From assembly GCF_024868665.1 (NCBI RefSeq), contig NC_079890.1, positions 4,992,361 through 5,056,360 of the forward strand: DNA of 64,000 bases, in the 5' to 3' direction. This DNA is from Triplophysa rosa. Lineage: Eukaryota > Chordata > Actinopteri > Cypriniformes > Nemacheilidae. The first letter of the stretch is position 1. The number at the start of each line of letters is the position of its first letter. Shown in pieces: positions 13,201 to 28,200 of the stretch. Both the position numbers and the translations under genes were made by a program. A model generated the notes under the pieces. That model was not told the DNA's origin. It saw nothing but the letters and a program-made list of their open reading frames with translations, and made no database searches.

Positions 13201-16200
13201 AAGGGCACAAGGCTCTATTGAATTTAGAAAATTGTCAAACTGACATACCTTAGCAGCATCAGATGGAAAATAGTCTTCAGAGGTGGTACATGGAAGGTCA
13301 AGGTCTTCAGGAAAGTCTTTGGTTTCTTTATTCTAAGAAGAGCAGGTACAAAACGTTTGACTTGAAGTCATAAAGGATTAAGCTATTTTAGAGAATGAAC
13401 TGGTTCGAATACACAATTACCTTGGACCATTTGAGATGCTTGCCCATTTGCTTGGATTTCTTTGGTTTAATGTCCTGGGGAAAATCATCAATAGCTTTTC
13501 TGAAGTGTGTACTTGGTTCAATACAAATTACGCTCAATCAACGGCTTTTGGGGCAGTATGAAAATGTTTAGATACTAGTTACATTAATAACTCAATTAAA
13601 AAATACAAATAGTAAACACATATTGACACATAACATCTCCCAACATAACAGTGCTTAATCCATGTTTTGGTTTAACTGTTTAGCCCCCCACTACTGACAT
13701 TTCAAAGTCAAAGTAAGGATTCTACAAAACACCTGCATTCTCCCTTTTGTAGTGTCTAAGGTATATGTTCACACATTCAGTGTTTAGGATTGCCAGCTCA
13801 TGGACAAATCCACTTATAACCGATATTTCAGCCCATGTAGTCACCACGTAAATCCCACATAAACGATAAAGCTGGGACTGAAAGTGTTATTTCTCATGTT
13901 ACACAGTTAGGTCAACTATAGCAGTGGTTCCCAAATCCAGTCCTCAGGACCCCCCTCCCAGAATGTTTTAGATCTATCCTTCAATAAAACACCAGACTCA
14001 ATTTATCAGCCTTCTACCAGAATGCTGAAGATGTATCTCTAATTAACACACCAACCAGCTGATGAGTTGAATCAGGTGTTATGTAAAATGAGAAATCTAA
14101 AACATTATGGGACAGGGGTCCAGATGACTGGATTTGGGAACCACTGAATTATAGCACCATGTCCAATACTGCATGAAATCCATGAGGCCTTTTTTGAACC
14201 CGTCATTCCCATGCAGGACCCATTTTTTAGCCTAAGGCTAGGTATAAAAAAACTTAATCCAACACTCAACCTAAAAATGTTGAGTTACTTGGCTACCCAA
14301 ACACTGGGTTAAGCTTTTGGGGTCAAGGGCACAAGGCTCTACTGAATTTTGATAATTGTCAAACTGTCAAATTGTCATACCTTAGCAGCATCAGACAGAA
14401 AATAGTCTTCAGAGGTGGTACGTGGAAGGTCAAGGTCTTCAGGAAAGTCCTTGGTTTCTTTATTCTAAGAAGAGCAGGTACACAAATTTTTACTTTGGGT
14501 CATAAGCAAATAAGCTATTTTTGAGTATAAACTGGTATGAATACACATTTACCTTGGACCCTTTGAGATGCTTTCCCATTTGCTTGGATTTCTGTGGTTT
14601 ATTTTCCTGGGGCAAATCATCAACAGCTTGTATAATTTATGTACTTGATTCAATAAAAGTTAAATTCAATCAACAGCACTTGAGGCATTACCACAAAAAG
14701 AAATGTTAATCTCCTCTTGAATGTAGCCCACCAGCTACTTCGGGAAGGGACACACCAAATCGACACCAAAGAACTAGCGCTGAAGAAAGCTAACTGTGGT
14801 GCTGCCTCGCATCACCTCACATTGCTTGCGTCGGTTGAAAAATGTTGCATCTGGACTGACTACAACCGACGCCAGACTAGCGTGTAAACTCTGCATTTGC
14901 GTGACAGAATGTAACTTTCACATACCAACAGGTGGCAGTAGTCTGTATTTGGGATTAAAACAGGGAAGCCAGAAGAATTGACAGCGTCTGACTAGAGCCA
15001 AAGGTGCAGAACACTTGTGCAAAACCTAAGCCAACCAATGCTCAAAGACCACTCGACATTGCCCGATGGCCGTCCATCAGCATGGTGTGTCCCGGGTTTT
15101 AAAAACAGAAGCTCACTGTTATGGTAAGGGGCGAGACATTTACGAAACACATTGTACATGGGTGACCAATCAAGTGGGTGACATTTTGGATAGAGGAGCT
15201 TCATAGAGTCTATAACTAACAGAAAATTACTGACAGACTGGAAAAAGTACTTGTTTTTTTATAACATAAACAACTAATACACCCCACCAACAAAATCAAC
15301 AATTTATACATGGGATGATAGGGCCCCTTTAAAAGCTTGATATTAACAAATATTTTAGTTGTATACATACACTTTTTGGTACAATAAGTACACACAATTT
15401 ACATGTGTATTTAGAAATATTTATACCTTAGCAGTGTCAGACAGAAAATAGTCTTTAGAGGTGGGAAGGTCAAGGTCTTCAGGAAGGTCCTTGATTTCTT
15501 TATTCTATAAGAACAGGTATACAAATGTTTACTTTAAGTCATAAGCAATTAAGCTTTTTAGAGTATCAACTGGTGCGAATACATAATTACCGTGGACCTC
15601 TTGAGATGCTTCCCCATTTGCTTAAATTTCTGTGGTTTATTTTCCTGGGGGAAATCGACAAACACTTGTATAAATTACGTACTTGGTTTAATACAAGTTA
15701 AAGGGATAGTTTACCCAAAAATGAAAATTCTGTCATTATTTACTCACCCTCTTGTTTTACAAACCTGCATACATTTTTTTGTTCTTCTCAACACAAAATA
15801 AAATAATTTGAAGAATGCACTGACTACCTTTTCAGAACTGTTTGTTTACAAACATTCTTCATCTCTTTGAGCTCAATCAATAGCATTTGTCGAACAATGA
15901 AATTCAAACAGATTTGGAAAAACTTGAGTCAATGATGACATTATTTTCATTTTGGGGGAACTATCCCTTTAAGCTTAACCAACCTGAAAGGGATAGTTCA
16001 CCCAAAAATGAAAACTCTGTCATCATTTACTCACCCTCCGACTGACTCCCATAGTATTTATTTTCCCTACTATGGTAGTAAATGGGGGATGAGATCTGTT
16101 TGGTTACTGACATTCTTCCAAATATCTTTCTCTGTGTTCAGCAGAACAAAGATATTTCTACAGGTTTGGAACAACATGAGGGCGAGTAAATGATGACAGA

Positions 16201-19200
16201 ATTTCAATTTAGGTGAACTATCCCTTTAACGTAACAGTCTACCAATACTTGAATGAGAGTTATTTGACATGTTGTTGTCAGTTATTGAGCTTGTTGACAT
16301 TTACACTATATGTGAGTGGCTTCTATGCTAAAATCTTATTACAATGACAAAATTCCCACAGCTAGCCTACTGCTAAATTACAATCTCCTGAATTAAACAG
16401 ATCCCTCAAGGAACGCTTTGTCATCCTGTGTGCTCCACATATTCCAGACATGAACAAAAATGTTTGATAAGAAATGACTGCCAACATTTAGATAATATGG
16501 TACACAAGCAAATAAAATACCTTCGAATTTTTCAGGGTCAGTTCTGGCACTATAGGAATCGGTGTCTTCTTTATCTACAAAAGGCACGTGTAGAAATACA
16601 AGTAAAAATCAGACAATATTTTAAAATACAGGAAAAATGTAGGTGATTTGTTTACCTTTGAAGCATCACTGTTTGGTTGCAGCTTGAGCTCTGCATCTTC
16701 AGTTCTCTACAAAAGAAAAGTACCAGTGAGGTCTGCAAATGCTGTGTTTGATTTTTCAATATTCAATAATATGTGAATCATTTAATATTTAATATAGGTC
16801 AGATTTTAGTTTGAAGCGTTACCTTGGATTGACTTTGCGAACGGAGAACTTTAAATTTCGTTGATTTCTTCTGTACAAAGGAAATATAAAGCCCAAATCA
16901 TTGTTTTAGAGATAATATTGGGCCAGGATAATTGTTTAGTCACTCCAGCTATATAAAGAACCAGATCATTGTTGAAAAAAATAAAACTTAATCACTCCTG
17001 CGACTTTAGACAATTCCAACAGGTGTTTATATACATCGGAAAGAAACTTGTGATCTGCTTAAAATTAGTTCACTCAAATATAAGTTACACACCAAAGAAC
17101 ACATTCTGAGTTTCATGTGGCAGTGCATCATTCTTTGTTAACATGTTTGCACCCTAAATAGTGCACTTACTACCTTCTACTATTTGCATAGTTTCTGACG
17201 GTATACCAAGGTGTTTTTAAGAAATATAATATATATTTATCTTTTTTCACCTAGCAACATCCTAGCGAATTGTTCCTGAAAATACGCATATTTTGCACCA
17301 TATTAATAAACATTCATGGGTTAGTCAGGGAATTCAAAACATACAGATGAAAACAATACATGCACTGAGACCAGATTTTAAAACAGCACTTACTGGTCGA
17401 CAGTCTTGCATCTCTTGGTGCTTTTCATTGGAATCTATGGAAGTGAAGGGATCTGCTCCTTTATGAAATTCTTTCTCCTCACTGGCTGCCTGTTAGAAAC
17501 AAATAAGAACACACACACGAGAAAACAAATCAACAGACTACACTGAGGCTCTCAACTGGTGCCATGCAGGTATAGTATCTGGTCCCTTTATTTTTTAAGG
17601 CAAGAGATTTTATCTCAAACCTCAACCGTGAGTTTCAAAGCAATAAGGAATAAATATATGGCTGCCATCCACAGCGTACGATCACATATTTTACTGATAA
17701 CAAGTGGTGATGTCTTCTGCTGCTGAAAGAAAGACACACTGGACAACCAGCTTTTTAAAACACATCATGCATTTAAGTATGCCAGACACGCAAATAATCG
17801 CATAAGAACTACATTAAAGTTTTTGGCACTAGCAGGAACAAATAACTTAATCACTATTGATCACAGGCTATGCTCTCATCTGTCATGTCGGCAGCAGTGA
17901 CAACAGTCGTTTTCATTCTTTTATGGATGTTATATAAACGGTGGATATAACGCTGGATTTTGAGATCGTTCGAAATTGATAGATGGTGCGGTCTTAGCGC
18001 TAAAAGATGCCGGACATGATCTGCACGTGGTAAGTCAAACTGAGTCATATGTCTGTGTTTTGTTGGCAATCAGCGCGTACGTGCATAATGTATATAACAC
18101 GAAGGGATTAATGTGATGATGTATTGTGTGCTCGTGCTGTAGTTCCGTCCCCCCTGCCGGCCTCCAGCAGCTCGTCTTTTTCCGGAAATAATCGTACAGC
18201 TGTATCTCTCTTTTATAAATTTGATCAAACAAAATACTCTTCGTAGATACAACGTATGCAATACTATTGTATAGATACTCAAGATTAATATGAAATTGGC
18301 AGAAACCGCATGTGTTACCCGATTTTTAAAACGTGTAACAAAGATGAGCAATTCATAATTGTAAAATTCGAACAAACCTTCATAAAGTCTGAATGAACTG
18401 TATACCCACAAGCTCCCTTTAGTTCAGCATTGTTATTCTCCTGTAAAACAGAGTTGACATATGACACAGCAGTCTAAATTTACAGTCACTGTCATATTAT
18501 GCTGTATGTTATATTATGAAACATTGCTTAACACTAGCCATCTATCCAGCGTGTACCCTGACTGTGGGGTCCAGCCCCCCCCCCCACAACCATGCAGGTT
18601 CAGGGTTAAAAAAAGACTCAGCATTGGGTCAAAAAGGGCAGGGTTATATATTAATCTATGCTGGGTTGTTTCAACCCATTGTTGAGTCAAATATAAACAT
18701 TTTATGGGTTATTTTATGTCAACGGTTGGATTCATCACTGTTTGACCCAATGCTGCATTGAAGACATCACAGCATATTGTTTTTGATTGAATGGATTATC
18801 TTCGGTTTACTATAGATGGTTTCATACATGTCCAATTATTGAAAGAACAATAGCCGCTTTTATTTCAGCAGAATGAACACATACTGTATATCATGAATTT
18901 TAATTTGCTGTACAAGCCCCAAAGAAGCTTTACTTTGAAATTTTACTTTTTAAAATAATTGTTATTTTCTGTTCTCTTTCTGAAGTTTATTTCTATTTTT
19001 AATCATCTTTGTAACATCTTTGTGTACTTTGTGCAGAAAATGTTAATAATTACAATTTTTAGCTTATATATTTTAAAGTACATTTGTATATTGTTAGCTT
19101 TTTGTAAGCCTGTCATTTCTTCTCAATTACACAAAACACATGATAAATAGAAATGGCATGACTGCATTCAAGAAAATAAAGATAACAATTTACATTATCA

Positions 19201-22200
19201 TCTGAGTGGTCATTAAAGCAACTTTCAGTGTTCTGTGTATGGCAAACACATATGTATAAACTTGCTAAGTCATTTATAACATATAAAACACAATTACCAA
19301 AACTTCATTTAAATAAAACTAATTAGTATAAATGCCTACCTTTTCAAAACCAATTACAAATCCTTTTTTTGGAACAAATTTGACTTTGACTTTCTTTTTT
19401 TGTTTCTATTAAAAGAAGAAATTAGATGATAAGGAATAAGCAATAACAAGACAAGACAAGACAAAAACAGGCAACATTTGATTTCTACCTTTGTATCAGC
19501 CGTTCCATCAATTCCATTGATTTCAGGAACCTAAAACATAGGAAATTTGTGTTATCTGCTATATGTTTTTATTATTATTTATGTCAATTAGGTTTATAAT
19601 GATATATTGGTACTTATATTTGGCCAGAGGAGTATTAAGTAGTGTTTGGAAACACTGGTCACATATTAAACCCACATTTAAAGTTTGATTTTAAGGTCAT
19701 TTTTATTTGAACTTTACAGCACACATTGACAGACAGATATTGGTACAACACTATAATATATAGTAGATCACTGACTCACCCGTATTGAATCTCTTCTAAG
19801 CTTTAACTTGCCAGTCTGATAACAAAGCAACATTAAATAAATCACTGAAATGCCAGTCTGTGTACTGTTTTGTTGTACTTCGTTCCACTTCACTTACTGG
19901 TTTCCGTTCAGAGAAACGTTCTGGACTGTCCTCCGGCCAGTCTTCTACGCAATATTCCTAAAATCATGTGATTTAGTGTGCAATGTCTCTCCTACAATAA
20001 TATGTCTGAATTTAAAATCACCTAAGATGCTCACCTGACCAGTGAGAAGAATGTCCTCATAAACTGGGAGATTAAGCTCTGCTGTTGATGTCATGTTCTG
20101 TTAAATCATAACAATAGATAACAGTTGACAGTTGACTGATACCGCAAAGCATATACATTTCAGCACAATCATGTGTCAGTCTTTTTCAGTGGCTTGGATA
20201 TTATGTGTAATTATCACAAAAAAACTGAATGAGATGTTTCATACCGATTTAGATTAAACAACTACGTTCAGAAATGATTGTTACATTTTATCAGGATGAA
20301 CCAGTGACATGGTAACATTATAGTCACTATTGTACCGAAAAACAGCCCTTAATTGTGTGGATCAATGTGACATAACATGACAAATGTATATTAATGGTGT
20401 TTGTCCTCATCTCTTAACCATCAATTGAGTCTATTTTTTTGTCTTGTCCTGCAAACTGCACTATTAATATTCTATCCTTTAAAAAAAACACATTCTCACT
20501 CCCAATTCGTCACATATTGATGTTCGGGCAGCGCCAGAGCTGGTTGCTTCGTTCATTTCAAAGGAGAAAATTAGTGGGCGTGGCTTGCGTTTTTCACTGC
20601 GAATTGATTGGATGTGTAAAAACAGCTGTTGCATTGATTTTGAAATGAAACTGGCAGCACACTGACAGTTGAAGAGGAGGAGTTAATGGATGATTTGGCC
20701 AAGCCGTCTAATTTACATCATTTGAGATGGAAAGTCGTTCAGGGCGGAAGTGCATTTTCAGATTTTAACTGAAGATTATGAGTGTATACGAATTTTAAAA
20801 AGAAAATGACCCACATTGATAAGCTATTTATTATAAACGCTGCAATATTTCATGAAAAAATAAGAATTGTCATTTTTCATTTCACCGGCACTTTAAAGTT
20901 AGACTTTGAATTTTGATGGCAGTTCCACTATTGCACACACATTTATTAAACAAAGTATTTAGTGTAATTACATCAGAAGTAACTAATTAAATTACAGAAA
21001 AAATAGAGTAATCCCTTACTTTACTTTTCCAAGGGAAAAGTAATTAAATTACAGTAACTAATTACTTAGTAACTAGTTACACCCAACACTGCGTACGTTC
21101 AGCTGTATTTTGTTCACTGCATTTTGGTGATGAATGTTATATAAACGGTAGTTAATGACGCTGGATTTGAAGATCGTTTGAAACTTATAGATGGAGCGGT
21201 CTCAGCGCAAAAAGATGCTGGTCATGAACCGCACACGGTGAAGTCATATGTCAGTGTTTTGTTGGCAATTGGCACATATGTGCATTATGTAAACAACACA
21301 AACTTATAGTGAATCAACAGATGTACTGTATAAGACTGACCTGGACGCTAGCTGTACCACGAGAGATAAGTGTGGGAGGTGATGGTGTCTGAAAATTATA
21401 AGTAGAAATATTTACTCCATAAATAAACAAAATGCTAAACAAGGATAAATAAGTAAAATATGGAAGAACACACGTCACCACAAAAGTAGAGAGTACCTGC
21501 AGCAAGGATGTGATATCGTTACTGAAAGCATTCTTAGGGGCTTTACTGCGAGGTGAAGGTACAGGAGGACGTCTTCTGTAGTTCTATAAGAATAAAATAT
21601 TTTTCTGTGGGACAAGATAAGAACCCGGTATATTAATGACAGAAGTTTTCAAAAATAAAACTTACCAGGTTCCCAATGGGCGAGGAGCTGGCGGAAGGTG
21701 CCGCAACAGGAAATATGTCCCGGATTCCATTTTGTGCACCCATTTGAGAAATGTCATGCATTGTACCACCTGGGCTGGTGTGTGGCATGTCATAGCTACT
21801 CCTCTGGTGTTTAAACTTTACATCATTCTGAGTACTGGCTGGTCCATCAGATAGATAATTAAACCCGTTAATATTGGACTGCATTAAAGGTGGAACTAAT
21901 GGTGTAGATGACGAGGTCTCTTTTTCAGTGATGGAAGGGAATGTGTTAAAAAGATCATTATTTGTTTCCTTGGTTTTGGAAACGTGAGGTGAGGTGGTAG
22001 GTAATGAATGAAATAAGTTATCTGTTGTTGAAGTCTCAAAGAATCTGGCCGTGTTCATGTTTTTTTGAAAAACTTTTGTTGAATTGTATTGTAGTGTTGG
22101 AAAGGTTCTGGCTTCGGCCTGCCTGGAGAAAATAAAGTCCGTAAGATTATCGCTCTGATTGGATAATGATGGAGATTCTGATTCTGTGTTCTGATTGGCC

Positions 22201-25200
22201 GGGGTGCTATGCAAATCAGTGCCCACATTTTCATTCAAAAGTTGACAAATGGCTGCTTCTTTATCCCAAATTTCAAATGGTTGTGGGGTTTGACGAACAT
22301 TTAGCGTGTGGTTGTTAAATGTTTGTGAATCGGTGTCCTGACAAAAATCAGGTGGGGGAGGCACAACCCAGTCCGGGGCTGGAAAGAGAGTATTGTCCAA
22401 GTTTAAATCGAAATATGGTGGTGACTCTGTTTTTGTCTGATTAAAGGAGTCGCTCTGTCCTATGTTTAAATTCTTCATATTTTGTAAGAATTTACTTTGA
22501 ATTATGTTGTTCTCCTCATCAACCATTTTCACGCCGTAGTCCTGCAGAACAAATAAAATGAACAAAACATGAAATAAAATATTTTGTTATATTTATAGAA
22601 TATAGTGAGCATTACCATAATGATTCATTTTAAACATTAATATTAGACACGCTCATTTTATTTAAGCTGGGTGCACACTGTAAGATTTTATCCACAATCT
22701 CACAACATTTTTGGAATCGTAGATCATTTTCAAATGTCCTAGGCTGAAATCTGTAGTCTTTATGCCTTGCAACAGATGATTAATGCCTATTGTAATATTT
22801 TTTTCTCAAGCTCCAATTGTTCTGCCTTTTTGCCTGTGTCTATTTTAATGCAGAGTCTTGACTGTCATACGATCTGACATTAATGACGACTGATGTCCCG
22901 CAATGTGACATGACCTATAGGTTGAATGATCCATACAGTGTGACATAAAAATGATACAGTTTGCACCCGGTGTAACAAAACCTTTATTCATCATAAATAA
23001 ACATAGAGGGTTGTCACTGATACCTGTGGGGTTGAATAGAAAGGATTCCATTGGCTGATGGTAGGCCCATTCTAATGAAGAGAAATGAAAAATAAGGCAT
23101 TTAAGAGAGTGGATGAAAACTAGGTTTGCAATGATTGTCATTCAATTACCCCACAAGTGGTGATGTACATGACTTGCAGATTTGCACTTTTTGTGCTGCT
23201 GTGAAGTGTGACAGAATGAATTCTCGTCACGGTGTGAATAGTGACAAAAAGTCCTGCAGCGTGACTAATATGGGAAACAGTTAAAACTAAAGTTAAACAA
23301 AGACTGAATCTGTGTTCACACTGCAGGAACTGTTGGCAACAGGATGTGGGCGTGTCCAGTGACTTGACTAAGTTAAGAAAAAATTCACGCAATGCACATA
23401 CAAATTGACTTTCAGGAGCCAGCAGTTTGCTATGTATATGCCTGTAAATAGCACACGCAGATAATCGTTAATATTTAACTCTTTATTGGGCAAAAAAACA
23501 CATTTAGTAACTTAATCAACCAATCACAATGGCGATTCCATGCCTCTCCTTGAGCTCGTGGTAAGCACATGGATTTCTCCCAGCCAATCAACGGATATCA
23601 GTCTATGTCACAAATAGTGACACCATTGCATCTGATCAGTCAGGAGTTTCCGGGGGCATTTCAAACTTCCAGAATTTGTGAAACACGGACCTGCGCTCTT
23701 ACTCCCACAAATATGTAAATAGCATAGAAACGAACAATGATAAATGAATGAAACTCACACGTCATATGGTTGAATAGTTATGTTTAATGTTAAGATATAT
23801 GTTGTTTGCGTAAGATTTCTAGAAATGAGTGAACATTGTTGCATGAAAAATGGTGTGATCATATTTCATCATACGCCCTGTTCAGGTAAGTGACATTAGA
23901 CATACACCCGATGCATCTAGTAAGCCATACTTAGGGTATTTTTTTACTAATAATGCATTATAACATAGGACAATAGTATTTAGTTGTGCATTGAATGTTG
24001 CCACAGGTTTTTATAACATTATACAGTGATCCAGTGGGAAACTTACACTTACAACAGTTTTTAGTATACTTAAATTGCATATATTTGTGTTTATTTTTAC
24101 TGTGAGCCTTATTACTGCTAAAATAAGTGTGCACCACCAGTACTTGTTTTTACTTCTTATTATATATTTACAATTTATATGTCAATATTCTTTGTTTTTC
24201 TGCACTTCACTGTTACTGTTTTGAGTGCGTGTTTGTGTTCCTAAATGTTCCTAAATAAAAGAAAAAATGTTCCTAAATAAATATTCTATGAAGTTTATAT
24301 ATGTTTTATGCATTTATTTAAATGTTATATATCTGTCTTATGTTTTAAATATATATACTTTTTGGGAAAAATGACCATAGACCGGCGAGGAACCATATAT
24401 GGTAACTTCATTGACCTTGATTAGCAAAAAAATGAGTTTTTTTCTTTAAGTCACAAAAGTTCAGAAGTCTTTTTGAATTTCCAAGTATTTAAATGAGTGC
24501 CCTATAAAGGGTTAATAATAACTAATTCTGCACTAGTGTAGTTTATATATAGGAATTTAGGATATATAAAACGGATTCAATGTCAATATGAAAAATCATC
24601 TGGTAGCAAAGTTTATAACTGTAACACAGCAAGTTGGTGGCGCTATAAACGTACTGTTATGCTTTACTGTTTGGCTTGAATGACGTGATAGCACTCCTTA
24701 AATTGGAAAGAGATGTTTTTCTGCCTGTTTTTTTAAGTTAACAGACTATACCAAAGGCTAATAATTTTTCTGTGCACCTTTTCAAAAGTAAAATTCATAA
24801 TTAAATAAAACGTGGTTGGATTGTATGGACATCGGGTCAGAATAGATTAGCTGCCCTAAAGCTCCCTAGAGCTCAGTTCGACGATAGGAGTTTTAAGTAG
24901 TCCCAACTGGCCCTGTAGAAGGATGACAGTTCAAGTGGCTAGAGTTATCCACCTGCTAGCTCCCCTCGGATTTAGAGTCCTCAGGGTCTAATAGCATCCT
25001 CACCACATAGGTATCACCCATTGGTGATGGGCTGGCTAGGTAAATTTCTTGCTTTAGGCCAAGTCCTAGGCAGTGTCTGGCTTTTGAGACTGATGCAGCC
25101 GGCCTTTGACACGAAGGGTCCTGTGGTGCGAGCTAGGAGGAACTAGATCTATGTCAATGATCTATGTCAACTAATAAGACAGAAAGTGTCCTATTTAAGT

Positions 25201-28200
25201 TGCCTTTTTAAGCTTCTCATCAGCTGCTCAATCATGCTGCGTTTAAAACCCACCTCCGTCCCCAACTTCTCCACATCTGACAGTACCTTAAAGGGACAGT
25301 TCACCCAAAAATGAAAATTCTGTCCTCATTTACTCACCCTCAGGTTGTTTCAAATCTGTATACATTTATTTGTTCTGTTGAACACAAAGAAAGATATTTG
25401 GAAGAATGTTAGCAATTTTATGTTCTGTGACATCATCCACTACCATAGTAGAAAAAAATACATTATATATATTTTGTTCTGTTAAGCACATATTGAGATA
25501 TTTTGAAGAATTTAGGAAAACAAACAGTTTTGGGGAACCTTTGACTCCCATTTAATTTTTCCTACTATGGTAGTCAATGATGATCCAGAACTGAAAATTG
25601 CTAACATTCTTCGAAATATCTTTTTCTGTGTTCATCAGAACAAAGTAATTTATACAGGTATGAAATAACATGAGGGTGAGTAAATGATGAATTTCATTTT
25701 TGGAAGAACTATCCTTTCACTGTAAACCCGGACAAGTTGAGGTAACCGATTACATCAATATTTTTAAGTAAAGAAATGTTTTAATTTTAAGTTAGTTGAA
25801 CTCAATAATATTAGCAAGTGATCAAACTACCATTATGGTGATGAGTGTTTGCTTTAGTTGGGCTCTTGACTCTTGGCTTCATTTAAGTTAACTTCTCTGT
25901 CAGTGCTTGTGTGTGTTTCAGAAATAACACTTGTGCATTGACTAAAAAGAAATCTTTGAAAGGTCAGTTTGGAGTAGATTTCATAATAGATGTCAATTAT
26001 TAATAAAGTACAAAAGCTGTTGTAAATAAGAACGAGTTTGATCCTTTTCTTACTGATGAAAATGTTTCGGTTCATAAATGCACAAAGATTGTGTCAAAAT
26101 AAAGCTGACAAAAGACAAAACTGACACACTTAGACAAATTCAACACTCATCATACAAACCTCAAAGATGGTGACAATCATCAAACTAATTCAGATAAACA
26201 GATCAACTGCAAAGCATGCTGGGAATCATGAATGAGTTTTGTACTATGATGTTACCCAGCATGCATTGCAGCATGAAGTTTTATTTTGTTGATTGTCACC
26301 ATTGTTGAGATTCTTAGTTACACTGATTATTCATGTCTAATTTATTTATTAGTTAAACGTTTTTAATGGAAATGAGGATATGAGAGTCATAATACTAATC
26401 TGTAATTATAAATCAGTTTACAAAGTAATAACACAACACACTCTTTACCAGTGACTCATAATGAGCACCAATTGAAACAGCTACCGGATTTCTTTGCTTT
26501 TCATCACAAACAGACAGGTTTCAACTCACTGTTTCAGCAGTTAAAGAGAACTTAAGCAAATGTTCTAGTAGTGAAATACAAGAGTCAAGAGCCCAACTAA
26601 AGCAAACACTGATCACAATAATGGTAGTTTAATCACTTGCTAATATTATTGAGTTCAACTAACTTAAAATGAAAACACTTCTTTACTTAAACATTTTGAG
26701 GTAACCGATTACATCAATATTTTTAAGTACACTCAACTTGTCCGGGTTTACAGTGTTTAAGTTCAACGCGTTATGCATCCTGAATCGTATTTATTTTCCC
26801 TTTTTGACAGGTATTGATCCACTTATACTTGAAGTATACATATAAATGTTGTCTGTCACAAATCAGCACAAATAAATATATACATATATGACAGCATAAG
26901 AATATTCTTGTTATATGAAAATTATAATTCTAAAAAAGTGTTCTGGTTCCCCAGGTGGGGGATATGTATTGCTGCACTCCTGCTATAAACAGGCGTAGAG
27001 TTTCATTCCTTCAATATTATACTGTATATTGCTGTTGTTTAAATATATGACAATAGTGGGTCAGACAGAAGGGATAATGTACAGGCAGCCGATTGTTATC
27101 GCAGAAATAAGCCCCGACAGTGCGATCAGTGTATCAATCACACTGAAGGGGCTTATTTCGCGATAACTGTAATGGTCCTGTCTGCCCCCTTGTGTTCCCC
27201 TGCCAGCTTTCCCAGTGTTTTCACTCCATGGACTCTTATTCACCGCACCTTAACAGTCACGGACTACACTCCCCATAATCCTTTGCACCAGTTCGTAACC
27301 ATCTTTGATTACACCCACACCTGAGACTCATGATTGCACCCGTACCTGATCTGCATTCCCTGGACCCTTTATATTCCTTGTGTTTTGGTCTGTTCATGGT
27401 CAGGTCTAGATGTAAAATAGATGTATTGTGGTTTGTGCTAGCGCCGGCCCTCTATTAAGTTACCCGTGGATGACCCGTTGTTTGTGGATTCATGTACCCG
27501 TGGATGTTACCCGTTGTTTTGGATTTGTTTACCTGTCTTCTGTTCACCTGTTCCTCCCTGCAATAAACTCTCACCAGTCTCCTTCAGTTCCCAGTGTGGC
27601 ATCGTCCTTCCGTCAGCTCGTGGAGCCTTACAGTAGACCTAATCCTAACTACGATGTTCACTCGAACATCTTCTCTCCGGAGACTCAACTCTTGCAAGTC
27701 CGCCAGGATGGGAGGTCTCTGGAGACATATGTGGAGGACTTTTTGGAGGCGTGCAGACTGGTGAGTTGGAGCGACCCCGAGTTTAACCATTTGTTCTGGG
27801 CTGGATGATGAGCTGCTCGCTCTCATCATGCTCCCAGATGCAGATGCATACCCCCTGGAGGATTTTCTCAACCTAATCCTCCAGGCTATGGGGTGTGAAC
27901 TCTGCATCGGGGAGAGTGATGAGAGCGGGCATAGTATTTATCCAGTCCCAGTCGCAAATGGGGGGTCTGTTCCAGCTCACATGGGGTGCACTCCTCAGTC
28001 CTCCACTGCCCAGCACTCCTCCACAAAGCCTCACCGCCGTGGGATATGGCGTGGACGCCGTAGCACGTCCTCACAGAGCCTCGATCCGGTCCCGTCTGGC
28101 CTTTCAGAGGTCCTCGAGCTGGTTCCGTCCAGCCTTCCAGAGGTCTTCGAGCCGGTCCCGTCCGATCTTCCAGACGTCTTCAAGCCGGTCCCGTCCAGCC

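Noticed and set aside
17700..17728. Extra apol-like exon (CAGCAGAAGACATC...)
   Set aside because: It has an acceptor-like tract but a weak donor and a length not divisible by 3, so it would break the otherwise continuous frame.
18461..18761. Pro-rich 74-81-codon ORFs
   Set aside because: Overlap a C-run and a short foldback MITE; no conservation signal.
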